41,532 nt of DNA. Origin: Candidatus Phelpsiimicrobium noxiivivens (GTDB taxonomy: Bacteria; Omnitrophota; Gorgyraeia; Velamenicoccales; Velamenicoccaceae). Positions 5,641 through 17,697 of the stretch are shown piece by piece. The translations under genes were made by a program, and so were the position numbers. Positions within the stretch are counted from its first letter, which is position 1. Every line of letters starts with the position of its first letter. The stretch covers positions 1 to 41,532 of the forward strand of contig MNVR01000015.1 in assembly GCA_001873995.1 (NCBI GenBank), in the 5' to 3' direction. A model generated the notes under the pieces. That model made no database searches and was not told the origin of the DNA. It worked only from the letters and a program-made list of their open reading frames with translations.

Positions 5641-8600
5641 ATGATCACCAAAAGAAAGAGTTTCGCCAGGCTCAAAGAAGTTTATCCTATGCCGCATCTT
5701 TTGGATATTCAGCTTAAGTCCTTTGATGAGTTTTTGCAGAAAGATATAGCGGTCTCGGATCGAAAACCTATAGGCCTCCAAGAGGCTTTTGTGGAAATTT
5801 TACCCATTGAGAGCTTTGATCAGCGATTCCGTCTTGAGTTCGTCAGCTATTCTTTAGGTAAGCCGAAATATCATATAGAAGAGTGCAGGCGCCGCGGTAT
5901 GACCTATGCTTCGCCTCTAAGGGCAAATCTACGCCTTATCACGCCCAGCGATGTCAAGGTTCAGGAAGTATATTTTGGAGAGTTGCCTCTTATGACTCCC
6001 ACGGCTAGTTTTATCATCAACGGAGACGAACGCGTTATTGTCAGTCAGCTGCAGCGGTCTCCGGGCATATGCTTTGAGGATGAGCAGCATCCTACTGGAA
6101 AAAAGATCTTTTACGGCAGGATCATTCCGTATCGCGGAGCGTGGCTTGAATTTAAGTATGATCTAAATGAAGTGCTCTTGGCTTATGTTGACCGCCGCAG
6201 AAGTTTTCCCGCTACTCAGATCATGCGTATCATTGGTTTTTCAACCGACGAAGATATTCAAAGGGCCTTTGGTAAAGAGATACCGGAGATAGCCAATACC
6301 TTAAAAAAAGATTTTACTAAAAATAAAGAAGAAGCATTAATAGATTTTTACAGGAAGATGCGCCCTACAGAGCCGGTAACGCCTGAAGCGGCGGAAGACC
6401 TGTTCTATAGGTTGTTTTTTGACCCTAAACGCTATGATCTATCGCGCGCGGGAAGATTTATTCTTAATAGAAAACTAGGTATGACAGTATCTCTTGAAAA
6501 GAGGATCATTGACTCTGAGATGATAGTCAAGGTGATCCAATACCTCGTGGGCCTTAAAAATGGCGAAGGCGAGATAGACGACATAGATCATTTAGGTAAT
6601 CGCAGGATAAAGTCTGTGGGAGAGCTGATCCAGAATCAGGCGAGGATAGGCCTGGCGCGCTTAGAGCGTTCTATACGCGAAAGGCTTGCTATCCTGACTG
6701 ATGCTGATGCCGTCATGATATATCATTTAATAAATTCTAAATTATTCTCAAGCCAGATCAGGGATTTCTTTGGGCGCAGCCAGCTGAGCCAGTTTATGGA
6801 CCAGGTGAACCCTCTGGCAGAGTTGACGCACAAGAGAAGATTGAGCGCTTTAGGCCCAGGTGGTTTGTCAAGAGAAAGAGCCGGATTTGAGGTACGCGAT
6901 ATCCATCAGTCGCATTATGGACGTATATGCCCCATTGAAACACCTGAAGGCCCGAATATCGGCCTGATCGCTTCTTTGACGACTTTCGCGCGCGTCAACG
7001 AACTTGGTTATCTGGAAAGTCCTTACAGGAAGGTTGACGAAGGCAGGGTTACTAAGAGGATAGATTATATTACAGCTGATTTTGAACAGGATAAGGCTGT
7101 GGCTCAGGCTAACAGCCCGTTAGATGAAGACGGGTATTTTCAGGAAAAAGATGTTACTTGCCGCATGAGAGGTGATTTTCCTAAGCTCCCGCCAAAAAAA
7201 GTTGATTACATGGATGTCTCTCCTAAGCAACTTGTTTCTTTGGCTGCTTCGCTTATTCCATTTTTAGAGCATGATGACGCCAACCGCGCGCTGATGGGTT
7301 CAAACATGCAACGCCAGGCTGTTCCTTTGATGAATCCGGAGAGGCCTTATATCGGCACTGACATGGAAATGAAGGCTGCCATTGATTCTGGCGCTGTCAT
7401 TGTATCTGAGGAAGATGGCGCGGTGAAAGCCGTTGACGCGAAGTCCATAACTATAGGTAATAAAACCTATGAACTTAGAAAGTTTAAGCGTTCCAACGCG
7501 AATACATGCGTTAATCAAAGGCCCCTTGTCAGGCTTGGCCAGAAGGTCAAGCAAGGCGAGGTTATTGCCGATGGTATTGGCACAAAAGACGGAGAACTCG
7601 CAATGGGCAGGAATCTCCTTGTAGCTTTTATGCCGTGGCGCGGTTTTAATTTTGAAGACGCTATTTTAGTGAGCGAAAAAGTTGTTAAAGACGACGCTTA
7701 TACATCTGTGCATATTGAGGAATTTGAGGTTGAGGCGCGCGAGACGCGCTTAGGTAATGAAGAGGTCACGCGGGATATTCCCAATGTCTCTGAAGAGGCC
7801 TTGCGCAATCTTGACGAAAATGGCATCACCCGTATAGGCGCTGAGGTAGAGGCCGGAGATATACTCATTGGTAAGGTAACACCTAAGACGGAATCCGAGC
7901 TTTCTCCTGAAGAGAGGCTGTTGCGCGCGATCTTCGGCGAAAAAGCAGGGGACGTGCGTGATACGTCATTGACACTTCCTCCAGGTATTGAAGGTGTTGT
8001 TATTGATGTTCAGGTATTTTCCAGAAAAGAACGCGGGCGTAAATCCAAAGAAGAAAAAAAGAAAGAGCTGTCAGCTATTAAAGAGATCAAAAGTTATTAC
8101 GCGCAGGAGATCTCCTACATTCAGGAAGAGAAAGTAAATAAGCTGGCGAGCATGCTTGGTATTTCAAAAGTAAAAGTTTTAAGCGCTGATTTGGATAGTA
8201 ATGAGGAAGTCAAACATATCGCGAAGTTTTTTGACGATCAGATAAAGGATTTAGCTCAGGAAGAGGCTCAGGAAATAGAGAAGGTCAAGCGCGGAGACGA
8301 GCTTCCTCCGGGAGTTTTGAAGAAGGCCGTTGTATATATAGCAACTAAGCGTAAGCTTTCTGTCGGCGATAAAATGGCCGGCCGCCATGGCAACAAAGGT
8401 GTTATCGCTAAGATCCTGCCTGAAGAAGATATGCCGCATTTAAGCGACGGCACACCGGTAGAGATCGTGCTGAATCCTTTAGGCGTGCCGTCCCGCATGA
8501 ACGTCGGCCAGATCTTAGAGACTCATTTGGGATGGGCGGCAAAAGTGCTGGGGCTTTATTTGGCAACGCCTGTTTTTGACGGCGCTACAGAATCTGAGAT

Positions 8601-9048
8601 CAAAAAGATGTTAAAACAGGCAGGGCTTCCGGAAGATGGAAAAATTGATGTTTATGACGGCTATACCGGAGATAAATTTGACCAGAAGGTGACCGTCGGT
8701 TATATATATATGCTCAAGCTTATTCACTTGGTTGATGAAAAGATCCACGCGCGTTCCATAGGGCCGTATTCTTTGGTTACGCAGCAGCCGTTAGGCGGTA
8801 AGGCGCAGTTCGGCGGGCAGAGGTTCGGCGAAATGGAAGTATGGGCCTTGGAAGCTTACGGCGCGGCTTATTGTCTGCAGGAGATGCTTACGGTTAAGAG
8901 CGACGACGTCGCCGGCCGGACGCGTGTCTATGAGGCTATCGTCAAGGGTGAACAACGCCTTACACCCGGGACCCCGGAGTCTTTTAACGTTTTAATAAAA
9001 GAATTACAGGGGTTGGGTTTAGACGTCAAAATGGAAAAACAAAAATGA
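5641..9048 (+). CDS. rpoB: DNA-directed RNA polymerase subunit beta
   Basis: 1135 residues, starting [11 protein letters not shown] after an AGGAG. Recognised regions include RPTEP, the rifampicin-binding stretch (residues about 381-400: [20 protein letters not shown]) and the catalytic-face motif [31 protein letters not shown]. Near the end are [13 protein letters not shown] and [22 protein letters not shown]. It is shorter than E. coli RpoB (about 1342), matching the forms that lack the beta-specific insertions. Relative to E. coli the rifampicin region has V389 where Asn518 and A393 where Ser522 stand; neither is a classical resistance change. It follows rplL and precedes rpoC as usual. 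Confidence 0.98.
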   Translation: MITKRKSFARLKEVYPMPHLLDIQLKSFDEFLQKDIAVSDRKPIGLQEAFVEILPIESFDQRFRLEFVSYSLGKPKYHIEECRRRGMTYASPLRANLRLITPSDVKVQEVYFGELPLMTPTASFIINGDERVIVSQLQRSPGICFEDEQHPTGKKIFYGRIIPYRGAWLEFKYDLNEVLLAYVDRRRSFPATQIMRIIGFSTDEDIQRAFGKEIPEIANTLKKDFTKNKEEALIDFYRKMRPTEPVTPEAAEDLFYRLFFDPKRYDLSRAGRFILNRKLGMTVSLEKRIIDSEMIVKVIQYLVGLKNGEGEIDDIDHLGNRRIKSVGELIQNQARIGLARLERSIRERLAILTDADAVMIYHLINSKLFSSQIRDFFGRSQLSQFMDQVNPLAELTHKRRLSALGPGGLSRERAGFEVRDIHQSHYGRICPIETPEGPNIGLIASLTTFARVNELGYLESPYRKVDEGRVTKRIDYITADFEQDKAVAQANSPLDEDGYFQEKDVTCRMRGDFPKLPPKKVDYMDVSPKQLVSLAASLIPFLEHDDANRALMGSNMQRQAVPLMNPERPYIGTDMEMKAAIDSGAVIVSEEDGAVKAVDAKSITIGNKTYELRKFKRSNANTCVNQRPLVRLGQKVKQGEVIADGIGTKDGELAMGRNLLVAFMPWRGFNFEDAILVSEKVVKDDAYTSVHIEEFEVEARETRLGNEEVTRDIPNVSEEALRNLDENGITRIGAEVEAGDILIGKVTPKTESELSPEERLLRAIFGEKAGDVRDTSLTLPPGIEGVVIDVQVFSRKERGRKSKEEKKKELSAIKEIKSYYAQEISYIQEEKVNKLASMLGISKVKVLSADLDSNEEVKHIAKFFDDQIKDLAQEEAQEIEKVKRGDELPPGVLKKAVVYIATKRKLSVGDKMAGRHGNKGVIAKILPEEDMPHLSDGTPVEIVLNPLGVPSRMNVGQILETHLGWAAKVLGLYLATPVFDGATESEIKKMLKQAGLPEDGKIDVYDGYTGDKFDQKVTVGYIYMLKLIHLVDEKIHARSIGPYSLVTQQPLGGKAQFGGQRFGEMEVWALEAYGAAYCLQEMLTVKSDDVAGRTRVYEAIVKGEQRLTPGTPESFNVLIKELQGLGLDVKMEKQK

Positions 9049-9100
9049 CACATTCGACTTCGCTCAGTGTCATTCTGAGTGACTAAAGAGGAATCGAAGA
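9046..9100. repeat. Dispersed-type palindromic repeat between rpoB and rpoC
   Basis: TGACAC (9046-9051, whose TGA is the rpoB stop) pairs with GTGTCA (9067-9072) around ATTCGACTTCGCTCA. This is followed by TTCTGAGTGACTAAAGAGG and AATCGAAGAATG. The string CATTCTGAGTG...GAATCGAAGAAT resembles short intergenic repeats I know from many bacterial genomes. It supplies both the rpoB stop and the AGAGGAA ribosome binding site of rpoC. Only one copy is present in this window, so repeat status is inference. Confidence 0.5.
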
Positions 9101-12100
9101 ATGAAGAAAGATATATTCTCAAAGAACCCGGTTGAAGAAGTTTCTCAGTTTGACAGTATAACTATAAAGATATCTTCGCCTCTTATAATACGTTCCTGGT
9201 CAAAAGGTGAAGTCAGAAAAGCTGAGACCATAAATTACAGGACGCTTAAGCCTGAGAAAGACGGCTTATTTTGCGAAAAGATATTCGGCCCTGTAAAAGA
9301 CTGGGAGTGCAACTGCGGCAAATATAAAGGCAATAAGTTCCGCAATATAGTATGCGATAGGTGCGGCGTAGAGGTAACAAAGTCAAGCGTTCGGCGCGAG
9401 CGCATGGGCCACATAGAACTCGCGGCGCCTGTGACGCATATATGGTTTTTTAAGGCTGTGCCTTCAAGAATATCGGCGCTTTTAGATATTGGGCTCAGGG
9501 ATCTGGAGAAAATAATTTATTACGAAGAATACATTGTAGTTGATCCGGGCGATACGGGATTAAAACGCGGAGAGCTTTTAAGCGAAGACCAGTATCAGGA
9601 ATTGATAGACAAATATGGGTCTTCTTTTAAGGCAAAAATAGGAGCTGACGCCGTATTGGATCTCTTAAAAGAGATAGACCTGGACTTTCTTTCTAAGAAA
9701 TTATACAAGCAGCTAGAGACCGTGAAAGAAGGAGTCGCGTCCCGCAGAATATTAAAGACATTAAAGATCGTGGAAGATTTTAAAAAGTCAGGTAATAAGC
9801 CTGAGTGGATGGTTTTGGAAGTGGTTCCTGTTATCCCGCCTGACCTAAGGCCCCTTGTGCCATTAGATGGCGGCCGGTTTGCCACATCTGATCTAAACGA
9901 CCTGTATCGGCGCGTTATAAATAGGAATAACCGTTTGAAAAAGCTCCTTGACCTGAACGCGCCTGAGATCATTATTCGTAATGAAAAAAGGATGTTGCAA
10001 GAGTCTGTTGACGCCCTTTTGGATAATGGACGCCACGGTAGGCCTGTTTTAGGATCTAGCAACAGGCCTTTAAAGTCGCTATCCGATATGCTCAAAGGTA
10101 AACAGGGGCGATTTAGGCAGAATCTTTTAGGCAAGAGGGTTGACTATTCAGGCCGTTCGGTCATCGTGGTAGGGCCTGAGCTTAAACTTAATCAATGCGG
10201 CCTGCCTAAGCGTATGGCGCTTGAGCTGTTTGAGCCTTTTATCATAAAAAAATTACGCGAGCGTGGGTTCGTGCATACTATAAAAGGCGCTAAGAAGATG
10301 GTGGAGCGCGCCAAAATAGAAGTTTGGGATATATTAGATGAGGTGATCAAGGATCATCCTGTTCTTTTAAACCGCGCGCCGACTTTGCATCGTCTTAGCG
10401 TGCAGGCATTTGAGCCGATGCTTATAGAAGGCAAGGCGATAAGGATACATCCTTTGGTCTGTACGGCTTTTAACGCGGATTTTGACGGCGACCAGATGGC
10501 AGTTCATGTGCCGCTTTCATTAGAGGCGCAGATGGAAGCGCGGTTGCTTATGCTTTCTATCAATAATTTATTTTCACCCGCTGACGGCAGGCCTATCATG
10601 ACGCCTACGCAGGATATCATTTTAGGATTATGCTATCTGACAAAGATGAAGATGAAGGACAAGGGAGAAGGAAGGGTCCTTTCGGATATGTCTGAGGCCA
10701 TCGCGGCTTTTGATGACGGCACTATATCTTTACACGCGAAGGTCAAGGTCAGGATAACTGAACATTTTAACCTGGCCGCGGCTGTTTTTAAATCCGAAAA
10801 AGCGCTCCTTGAGACGACAGTGGGAAGGATAATATTTAACGAGACCTTGCCGCAGGGATTCGGTTTCGTGAACTTAGAGCTTAATAAGAAGAACGTCGGG
10901 TCAATTGTCGCCGCGTGCTATAAAAGATTCGGACACGACACGACTATCAAATTATTAGATAGTTTTAAAGAGCTTGGTTTTGAATACGCTACGTTAGGCG
11001 GTATTTCCATATCCATAGATAATCTAGAGATACCTGGAGAGAAGAAAGAATATATAGCTGAGGCCAGGACAGAGGTAGCTAAAGTTGAGGATCAGTACCG
11101 TAAAGGTATTATTACTGACGGCGAGCGTTATAACAAGGTCATTGATATCTGGACGCATACCACGGATAAAGTATCGGAGTTAGTATTTAAGAAGATGGAC
11201 CCGTTCAATCCTATCTTCATGATGGCTGATTCAGGCGCGCGCGGTTCGCGTTTACAGGTCAGGCAGCTTGCCGGCATGAGAGGCCTTATGGCAAAACCAT
11301 CAGGCGAGATCATTGAGAACCCGATCATCGCGAGTTTTCGCGAAGGTTTGACTGTTTTGGAATATTTTATATCAACTCACGGTGCTAGAAAAGGTTTGGC
11401 GGATACGGCCTTAAAGACAGCTGACGCGGGTTATCTGACGCGCCGCCTCGTAGATGTGGCTCAGGAAGTTATAATCACGGAGCACGATTGCGGGACATTG
11501 AACGGCATCTCTTTGTCTTCTATCATTGAGGGCGATGAGGTCGTTGTTCCCCTTAAGGAAAGAGTGATGGGCCGCGTGACGCTTGATAACGTTGTTGATG
11601 TCGTCACTGACGAGACCATTGTAGCTACGGGAGAGCTTATAACCGAAGAGAAGTCTGAGGTCATAGAGCGCATGGGTATAGAAAAGATCCGTATTCGCAG
11701 CGTTTTAACCTGCGAATCTGACCGTGGCATTTGCGCTAAGTGTTATGGCAGGGACCTATCTCGCGATGGATTAGTTGAGATAGGGTCAGCGGTCGGCATC
11801 ATTGCCGCGCAGAGTATAGGCGAACCTGGAACACAGCTGACGATGAGGACTTTTCACATCGGAGGAACGGCATCAAGGATCGTAGAACAATCATTTATAA
11901 AATCTAAAAATAAAGGTATTTTAAAATATCATAACCTTCGCATTGTTCATAAAGGCAAGGATTTCGTAGTTCTCAACAGGAGTGGTTGTTTAAGCATTAA
12001 CGACGCCCAGGGCCGCGAGCTGGAGCGTTATACTCTTCCTCAGGGCAGTATCATCAATACTCCGGAAGACGGCGAAATTGTCAAAGGTTCTATTTTTGTG

Positions 12101-13213
12101 CGTTGGGACCCATATACCGTTCCTATTTTGACGGAAGTCTCAGGCCTTGTTCGTTATGAAGATATCAAAGAGAACGTGACCATGAGGGAAGAGCTCAATT
12201 CTACTACTGGGATATCAGAAAGAGTCATCGTTGAACATAAAGTTGAATTCCATCCGCAGATGATCATTCTTGATAATTCAGGTGAGGTCGTAGGTATTTA
12301 CCCTATACCTATAGGAGCGCATATCCTTGTCAAAGACGGCGCGGCAACCGGCGCTGGAGAATTGATCGCTAAAATACCGCGAGTATCAGGCAAGACCAGG
12401 GATATTACGGGTGGCCTGCCCAGGGTCGCGGAACTTTTTGAAGCGCGCCGCCCGAAAGACCCGGCCATCATTTCAGAAATAGATGGTTTTATTGAATTTA
12501 ACGAAAATAAAAAAGGCCAGCGCCAGATCTTGGTTACGTCTCCTACCGGCATGAGAAGAGAGTACGCTATTCCTCATGGTAAGCATCCTAATGTCTATCG
12601 CGGCGACCACGTTATAGCAGGCCAGCAGTTGACCGATGGGCCGGTAGTCCTGCAGGACATCTTAAGGGTCTGCGGCGATAAGGTATTGCAGGAATATCTC
12701 GTAAATGAGGTTCAGGAAGTATATCGTCTTCAGGGCGTTAAGATCAACGATAAACATATAGAAGTTATAATCCGACAGATGCTTAAGAAGGTAAAAATAG
12801 AAGATTCAAATGATACTGATTTTCTTTCAGGCCAACAGATAGACCGCTGGAGGTTCCAGAAAGAAAATCAGAGGGTCATCAAAAAGGTTGGTAAACCAGC
12901 TTCAGCAACACCACTTTTACTGGGTATAACAAAAGCCTCCATAACGACTGAAAGTTTTATTTCAGCGGCGAGTTTTCAGGAGACAACAAAAGTGTTGACT
13001 GACGCGGCGGCTTCAGGCAAGAGAGATGAGCTCTTTGGTTTAAAAGAGAACGTTATCGTGGGCCATCTTATTCCCGCGGGTACGGGATTGCATGTCCACA
13101 GAGAATTTACTTTAGTCAAGCAAGCGAGCGGAGCTGGCGCAGCCAGCGCAGCGAGTAATGATCTTAAAAAAGGAGAAGCAGAGCATGCCGACGATCCAGC
13201 AGCTCATTCGTAG
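9101..13213 (+). CDS. rpoC: DNA-directed RNA polymerase subunit beta-prime
   Basis: 1370 residues. The N-terminal zinc site is C70, C72, C85, C88. The catalytic NADFDGDQ lies at residues 458-465, with the three Mg-binding aspartates. The bridge-helix/trigger-loop region is present, and a second zinc site includes [13 protein letters not shown]. The C-terminal end is unusual. After the conserved core ([17 protein letters not shown]) there is an Ala/Gly/Ser-rich tail that runs 29 nt into rpsL in another frame. The start at 9101 follows AGAGGAA. Last subunit of the core enzyme encoded here before rpoA at 30983. Confidence 0.98.
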   Translation: MKKDIFSKNPVEEVSQFDSITIKISSPLIIRSWSKGEVRKAETINYRTLKPEKDGLFCEKIFGPVKDWECNCGKYKGNKFRNIVCDRCGVEVTKSSVRRERMGHIELAAPVTHIWFFKAVPSRISALLDIGLRDLEKIIYYEEYIVVDPGDTGLKRGELLSEDQYQELIDKYGSSFKAKIGADAVLDLLKEIDLDFLSKKLYKQLETVKEGVASRRILKTLKIVEDFKKSGNKPEWMVLEVVPVIPPDLRPLVPLDGGRFATSDLNDLYRRVINRNNRLKKLLDLNAPEIIIRNEKRMLQESVDALLDNGRHGRPVLGSSNRPLKSLSDMLKGKQGRFRQNLLGKRVDYSGRSVIVVGPELKLNQCGLPKRMALELFEPFIIKKLRERGFVHTIKGAKKMVERAKIEVWDILDEVIKDHPVLLNRAPTLHRLSVQAFEPMLIEGKAIRIHPLVCTAFNADFDGDQMAVHVPLSLEAQMEARLLMLSINNLFSPADGRPIMTPTQDIILGLCYLTKMKMKDKGEGRVLSDMSEAIAAFDDGTISLHAKVKVRITEHFNLAAAVFKSEKALLETTVGRIIFNETLPQGFGFVNLELNKKNVGSIVAACYKRFGHDTTIKLLDSFKELGFEYATLGGISISIDNLEIPGEKKEYIAEARTEVAKVEDQYRKGIITDGERYNKVIDIWTHTTDKVSELVFKKMDPFNPIFMMADSGARGSRLQVRQLAGMRGLMAKPSGEIIENPIIASFREGLTVLEYFISTHGARKGLADTALKTADAGYLTRRLVDVAQEVIITEHDCGTLNGISLSSIIEGDEVVVPLKERVMGRVTLDNVVDVVTDETIVATGELITEEKSEVIERMGIEKIRIRSVLTCESDRGICAKCYGRDLSRDGLVEIGSAVGIIAAQSIGEPGTQLTMRTFHIGGTASRIVEQSFIKSKNKGILKYHNLRIVHKGKDFVVLNRSGCLSINDAQGRELERYTLPQGSIINTPEDGEIVKGSIFVRWDPYTVPILTEVSGLVRYEDIKENVTMREELNSTTGISERVIVEHKVEFHPQMIILDNSGEVVGIYPIPIGAHILVKDGAATGAGELIAKIPRVSGKTRDITGGLPRVAELFEARRPKDPAIISEIDGFIEFNENKKGQRQILVTSPTGMRREYAIPHGKHPNVYRGDHVIAGQQLTDGPVVLQDILRVCGDKVLQEYLVNEVQEVYRLQGVKINDKHIEVIIRQMLKKVKIEDSNDTDFLSGQQIDRWRFQKENQRVIKKVGKPASATPLLLGITKASITTESFISAASFQETTKVLTDAAASGKRDELFGLKENVIVGHLIPAGTGLHVHREFTLVKQASGAGAASAASNDLKKGEAEHADDPAAHS

Positions 13214-13568
13214 TGGCCGTATCTCCAAAAAGCGTAAATCAAAATCACCGGCTTTGAAGGGGTGTCCTCAGCGCCGTGGTGTATGCCTTCAGGTAAAGAC
13301 AATGACGCCAAAGAAGCCTAACTCAGCCCTGCGTAAGATAGCCAGGGTAAGGTTGACTACGGGTATTGAAGTCACTTCTTATATCCCGGGCGAAGGGCAT
13401 AACCTTCAGGAGCACTCTATTGTTTTGGTAAGAGGCGGAAGGGTCAAGGACCTGCCAGGCGTGCGTTATCATATTGTCAGGGGCACTTTGGATACTTCAG
13501 GTGTAGCTAATAGAAGAAGATCACGCTCAAAATACGGAGCTAAAAAACCTAAGGCAGGGAAAAAATGA
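13185..13568 (+). CDS. rpsL: 30S ribosomal protein S12
   Basis: Start at ATG 13185, with AAAAGGAG about 10 nt upstream, gives 127 residues beginning [12 protein letters not shown]. An upstream ATG at 13158 would add nine non-family residues, so I did not use it. Motifs [11 protein letters not shown] and [13 protein letters not shown] carry the wild-type lysines at the positions where streptomycin resistance arises. S12 sits at the decoding centre. It overlaps the 3' end of rpoC by 29 nt and the rpsG start by 4 nt. Confidence 0.97.
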   Translation: MPTIQQLIRSGRISKKRKSKSPALKGCPQRRGVCLQVKTMTPKKPNSALRKIARVRLTTGIEVTSYIPGEGHNLQEHSIVLVRGGRVKDLPGVRYHIVRGTLDTSGVANRRRSRSKYGAKKPKAGKK

Positions 13569-14035
13569 GACGAAGACAAGCGGATAAAAGACAGATCGTA
13601 GCTGACCCAAAATACTCCAGTAAGATCGTGGCCAAGTTCATTAATATCATTATGATAAAAGGTAAAAAATCCTTGGCAGAAAGTATTGTATATGGGGCCT
13701 TTGATATTATTAAACAGAAGACAGGCGAAGCAGATCCTATTGTAGTTTTTACTAAAGCGCTTGAGAATATCAGGCCGCGGCTGGAAGTAAAGCCCCGCCG
13801 CGTAGGAGGCGCCACTTATCAGGTTCCTATTGAAGTAAGCCAGGAGAGGGGTATATCTTTGGCGTTGCGCTGGCTTAAAGATTTTTCAAGAGGAAAAAAA
13901 GGAAAACCCATGGAGGAACGCCTGGCGGATGAAATATTGGCAGGTTTTAAAGGCGAGGGCGCGGCAATAAAGAAGAGGGATGACACGCATAAAATGGCTG
14001 AAGCCAACAAGGCTTTCGCGCATTTTAGATGGTAG
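13565..14035 (+). CDS. rpsG: 30S ribosomal protein S7
   Basis: 156 residues, the usual length, starting [19 protein letters not shown]. Typical segments are [21 protein letters not shown] and the C-terminal AHFRW (conserved HYRW-type end). S7 nucleates assembly of the 30S head and is the translational repressor of the str operon in E. coli. Its start overlaps the rpsL stop (ATGA), so the two should be coupled. Twelve nt separate it from fusA. Confidence 0.97.
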   Translation: MRRRQADKRQIVADPKYSSKIVAKFINIIMIKGKKSLAESIVYGAFDIIKQKTGEADPIVVFTKALENIRPRLEVKPRRVGGATYQVPIEVSQERGISLALRWLKDFSRGKKGKPMEERLADEILAGFKGEGAAIKKRDDTHKMAEANKAFAHFRW

Positions 14036-14047
14036 GATAGATTGATC

Positions 14048-16120
14048 ATGGCAAAAGGCATAGAACTAGAAAAATTACGCAATATTGGCATCATAGCGCA
14101 TATAGACGCCGGTAAGACGACGACTACGGAGCGCATGCTTTTCTATACTAAGAAGATCTATAAGATAGGTGAAGTCCACGACGGGACCGCGACGATGGAT
14201 TGGATGGTGCAGGAGCAGGAGCGCGGCATTACCATAACGTCTGCCAGTACCACATGTTTTTGGAGGGATGTGCAGATAAATATTATAGACACACCTGGAC
14301 ACGTGGATTTTACAGTTGAGGTAGAGAGGTCGCTCAAGGTTTTAGACGGAGCTGTCGTTGTTTTTTGCGCGGTGGCCGCGGTTCAGCCTCAGTCAGAGAC
14401 GGTCTGGCGCCAGGCGGATAAGTATAACGTGCCCAGGATAGCTTTTATTAATAAGATGGACCGCGTGGGGGCTGATTTTGAAAATTGTATTGATGAGATG
14501 CATAAAAAGCTGGGCGCTAATGCCGCGGCTATCCAGATACCATATGGCAAGGAAGAAGGCTTCGCGGGTATAATTGATATTATTGAAGGAGTGCTTTTTG
14601 TCTCCAAAGATGAAAAAGGCCAGGAGTTAGATACTAATCCTGTGCCAGAAGAGTATAAAGAAAAATTAAAGAAGTATTATCATGAGCTTGTTGAACGCGT
14701 TTCCGAAGGCAGCGACTACGTAATGGATGCGTATATTCATAATAAGCCTATTTCAAAAGAGGACCTAAAGAAGGCCATACGCGAGGGTGTCATTGCCAAT
14801 AAGTTCGTGCCAGTATTATGCGGTTCTTCTTTAAAGAATAAGGGTATTCAGCTGGTGTTGGACGCGGTGTGCGATTATCTTCCCGCGCCTAAAGACCTGC
14901 CAGCGATCAAGGGTTTTGAGCCTGAGACAAACGAATATGAGGAAAGGGCAGTTTCTGATGGAGCGCCGTTCTGCGGATTTTGTTTTAAGCTGATGAGCGA
15001 CCCATATGTGGGGCGCCTGAATTTCGTCAGGATCTATTCGGGTAAGGTATCCGCGGGCGCGAACATTTATAATTCCACGAAACGCGAGGATGAGAAAGTT
15101 TCAAAGATAGTGCGTATGCACGCGAATAAACAGGAGTTGGTCCAAGAGGCTTTCTGCGGTGATATTGTGGCTTTTGTAGGATTAAAAAATACTAAAACCG
15201 GCGATACGCTATGCCAGGAAGACGCGCCTATAATTTTAGAGGCTATTAAGTTTCCTGAGCCAGTAGTAGATCTAGCCATAGAGACTAAATCAAAAGAGGA
15301 CCAGGAAAAGCTGGCCTTCGCGCTGAGGAAGCTGCAGGATGAGGACCCATCGTTTAGGGTGACTTACAATACTGAGACAGCGCAGACTATTATTTCCGGA
15401 ATGGGCCAATTGCATCTTGAGATCGCCGTGGACCGCATATTGCGCGAATTTAATGTTGAAGCTAAGGTTGGCAGGCCACAGGTCGCTTATAGGGAATCTA
15501 TACGCAAGAAGGTCAACATAACTGGCAAATTTATTCAGCAGTCAGGCGGCCGCGGCCAATATGGCCACGTTGTTCTGGTGATAGAGCCTCAGGAAGTCCC
15601 GGGCACGGGCATAACGTTTGAAGAGACTCTGAAAGGCGGCGTTATACCAAGGGAATATATCCCATCTGTTAAGAACGGAATAATCTTGGCGGCAAAGAGC
15701 GGCATCTTGGGAAATTATCCAGTCACGGATGTGGCTGTTACTTTAGTTGACGGTTCATACCACGAGGTAGATTCATCGGAGATAGCGTTTCAGATGGCTG
15801 CCTCTCAGGCTTTTACTGAAGGCTTACGCCGTGGTATTTCATTCCTTCTTGAGCCCATTATGGATATTGAAATAGTGGTGCCTGAAGAATTTATGGGTAC
15901 TGTTATCGGCGATTTTAATTCACGCCGGGGCAAGCTTATGGCTATGGGGCAGAGAGGTAACGTCAGGGTCCTGCGCGGACATGTTCCGCTTGCAGAAGTT
16001 TTTGATTATGCTAATATAGTACGGTCTTTAACACAAGGAAGAGCATCTTTCACTATGGAGCCCTTTTGTTATGAAGAGGTGCCTAGAGATATATCTAATA
16101 AGGTATTGGGTTTAAAATAA
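14048..16120 (+). CDS. fusA: Elongation factor G
   Basis: Start taken as ATG 14048 ([22 protein letters not shown]), giving 690 residues. A TTG at 14042 would add two residues only. G1 is [14 protein letters not shown]3 is DTPGHVDF and G4 is NKMDR. Domain IV has GGRGQYGHV and a conserved C-terminus. It drives translocation by GTP hydrolysis on the ribosome, contacting L11 and L12 made from the same cluster. Ordinary length; standard rpsL-rpsG-fusA-tuf order. Confidence 0.98.
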   Translation: MAKGIELEKLRNIGIIAHIDAGKTTTTERMLFYTKKIYKIGEVHDGTATMDWMVQEQERGITITSASTTCFWRDVQINIIDTPGHVDFTVEVERSLKVLDGAVVVFCAVAAVQPQSETVWRQADKYNVPRIAFINKMDRVGADFENCIDEMHKKLGANAAAIQIPYGKEEGFAGIIDIIEGVLFVSKDEKGQELDTNPVPEEYKEKLKKYYHELVERVSEGSDYVMDAYIHNKPISKEDLKKAIREGVIANKFVPVLCGSSLKNKGIQLVLDAVCDYLPAPKDLPAIKGFEPETNEYEERAVSDGAPFCGFCFKLMSDPYVGRLNFVRIYSGKVSAGANIYNSTKREDEKVSKIVRMHANKQELVQEAFCGDIVAFVGLKNTKTGDTLCQEDAPIILEAIKFPEPVVDLAIETKSKEDQEKLAFALRKLQDEDPSFRVTYNTETAQTIISGMGQLHLEIAVDRILREFNVEAKVGRPQVAYRESIRKKVNITGKFIQQSGGRGQYGHVVLVIEPQEVPGTGITFEETLKGGVIPREYIPSVKNGIILAAKSGILGNYPVTDVAVTLVDGSYHEVDSSEIAFQMAASQAFTEGLRRGISFLLEPIMDIEIVVPEEFMGTVIGDFNSRRGKLMAMGQRGNVRVLRGHVPLAEVFDYANIVRSLTQGRASFTMEPFCYEEVPRDISNKVLGLK

Positions 16121-16132
16121 TGGAGGTGGGTC

Positions 16133-17335
16133 ATGTCTAAAGAAAAGTTTGTAAGGAATAAACCACACGTCAATATCGGTACCATAGGCCACGTGGACCA
16201 CGGAAAGACAAGTTTGACTTCCGCTATCACGTCTGTTTTAGCAAAGTCTGGTTTAGCTGAGGCCAGAAGCTATACTTCTATTGATAACGCGCCTGAAGAG
16301 AGGGAGAGGGGCGTTACTATCAATATTTCACACGTTGAATATCAAACCGCTATAAGGCATTACGCGCATATAGATTGCCCCGGCCACGCGGACTACATTA
16401 AAAATATGATCACGGGAGCCGCTCAGATGGACGGAGCTATACTCGTAGTTTCAGCCGCTGACGGTCCTATGCCGCAGACCAGAGAGCATATACTTTTGGC
16501 CAGGCAGGTGAACGTTCCGGCTGTAGTTGTTTTCTTGAATAAAATAGATATGGTACAGGATAAAGAACTCATAGAGCTTGTTGAGATGGAAGTCAGGGAT
16601 CTTTTGACGAAATATAACTTCCCTGGAGATAAGACGCCTATTATTAAAGGAAGTGCTACTGAAGCACTTTCATGCCTCTGTGGTAAAGCTGAGTGCCCTA
16701 AGTGCGGGCCTATACACCAGTTGATGAAAGCTGTTGATGAATTTATACCAATGCCTAAAAGAGAGTTGGATAAGCCGTTCCTTATGGCGGTGGAAGACGT
16801 TTTCACTATTTCAGGCCGTGGCACGGTAGGTACAGGCAGAATAGAGCGCGGTAAGGTCAAGATCAACGATAATGTTGATATTGTAGGCATGAAGCCTGAG
16901 ATCGGCAAGACCGTTGTAACAGGCATAGAAATGTTCAGAAAGTTATTGGATGAAGGCCAGGCAGGCGATAACGTGGGCCTTTTGTTAAGAGGCGTAGATA
17001 AAGATTCTTTGCAAAGAGGCATGGTATTAGCTGCTGCAGGTTCCATAACGCCGCATACCAAGTTTAAGGCCCAGGTTTATATTTTAACCAAAGAAGAAGG
17101 CGGCCGTCATACGCCGTTCTTTACGGGTTACAGGCCTCAGTTCTATTTTAGGACGACTGATGTCACGGGTAATGTCAAATTACCAGATGGCGTTGAGATG
17201 GTCATGCCTGGGGATAATATTATGGTCGAGGCTGAATTGATCGTGCCTGTGGCTATGGAAAAAGAACTGCGTTTTGCTATCCGTGAAGGCGGACACACGG
17301 TCGGCGCGGGAGTAGTTTCAGAGATCATCGCCTAA
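16133..17335 (+). CDS. tuf: Elongation factor Tu with a four-cysteine insert
   Basis: 400 residues. G1 is [11 protein letters not shown]3 is DCPGHADY and G4 is NKID, where NKCD is usual. [24 protein letters not shown] marks domain 3. Between the GSA box and helix E of the G domain lies [12 protein letters not shown], giving C181, C183, C188 and C191 in a CxCx4CxxC array that looks able to bind a metal. Thermus EF-Tu carries an unrelated insert at about this site. Domain 2 has [13 protein letters not shown], with Gly where Val is usual. AGGTGG precedes the ATG. It carries aminoacyl-tRNA to the ribosome. Confidence 0.96.
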   Translation: MSKEKFVRNKPHVNIGTIGHVDHGKTSLTSAITSVLAKSGLAEARSYTSIDNAPEERERGVTINISHVEYQTAIRHYAHIDCPGHADYIKNMITGAAQMDGAILVVSAADGPMPQTREHILLARQVNVPAVVVFLNKIDMVQDKELIELVEMEVRDLLTKYNFPGDKTPIIKGSATEALSCLCGKAECPKCGPIHQLMKAVDEFIPMPKRELDKPFLMAVEDVFTISGRGTVGTGRIERGKVKINDNVDIVGMKPEIGKTVVTGIEMFRKLLDEGQAGDNVGLLLRGVDKDSLQRGMVLAAAGSITPHTKFKAQVYILTKEEGGRHTPFFTGYRPQFYFRTTDVTGNVKLPDGVEMVMPGDNIMVEAELIVPVAMEKELRFAIREGGHTVGAGVVSEIIA

Positions 17336-17352
17336 AAAACATAAGAAAGAAA

Positions 17353-17655
17353 ATGTCACAAAAGATCAGAATACGATTAAAAGCTTATGATCATCGTCTC
17401 TTAGACCAGTCTACGCGTGAGATCGTGGAAACGGCCAAAAGGAGCGGAGCTAAAGTCTCCGGCCCTATACCGTTGCCGACAAAGAAAGAGTTGTATACGG
17501 TCAATCGCTCGCCTGTCATTGATAAGAAGTCCCGTGAGCAGTTCATGCTGGCGACCCATAAGAGGTTGCTGGAACTTCACGATCCGACAGCCAAGACCAT
17601 TGATGCCTTGAGGAAGTTAAACCTTCCTGCCGGGGTTGACGCTGAGATCAGGTAG
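17353..17655 (+). CDS. rpsJ: 30S ribosomal protein S10 (NusE)
   Basis: 100 residues, standard length: [20 protein letters not shown], then [18 protein letters not shown] and a C-terminal [10 protein letters not shown]. It is a 30S head protein and also the NusE partner of NusG in antitermination complexes. It opens the S10 segment, 17 nt after tuf, with no terminator between. The following 42-nt gap to rplC shows nothing notable. Confidence 0.97.
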   Translation: MSQKIRIRLKAYDHRLLDQSTREIVETAKRSGAKVSGPIPLPTKKELYTVNRSPVIDKKSREQFMLATHKRLLELHDPTAKTIDALRKLNLPAGVDAEIR

Positions 17656-17697
17656 CTGATAATAAAATATGGTGGTAGGCCAAGAAAGAGTAAGCTA

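Noticed and set aside
9595-10134. 179-codon open frame on the - strand inside rpoC
   Set aside because: Shadow of a strongly conserved polymerase gene; no family motif and no ribosome binding site. The other antisense frames across the ribosomal genes were rejected for the same reason.
13158-13184. Upstream ATG start for rpsL
   Set aside because: It would put the AAAAGGAG ribosome binding site inside the gene and add residues foreign to S12.
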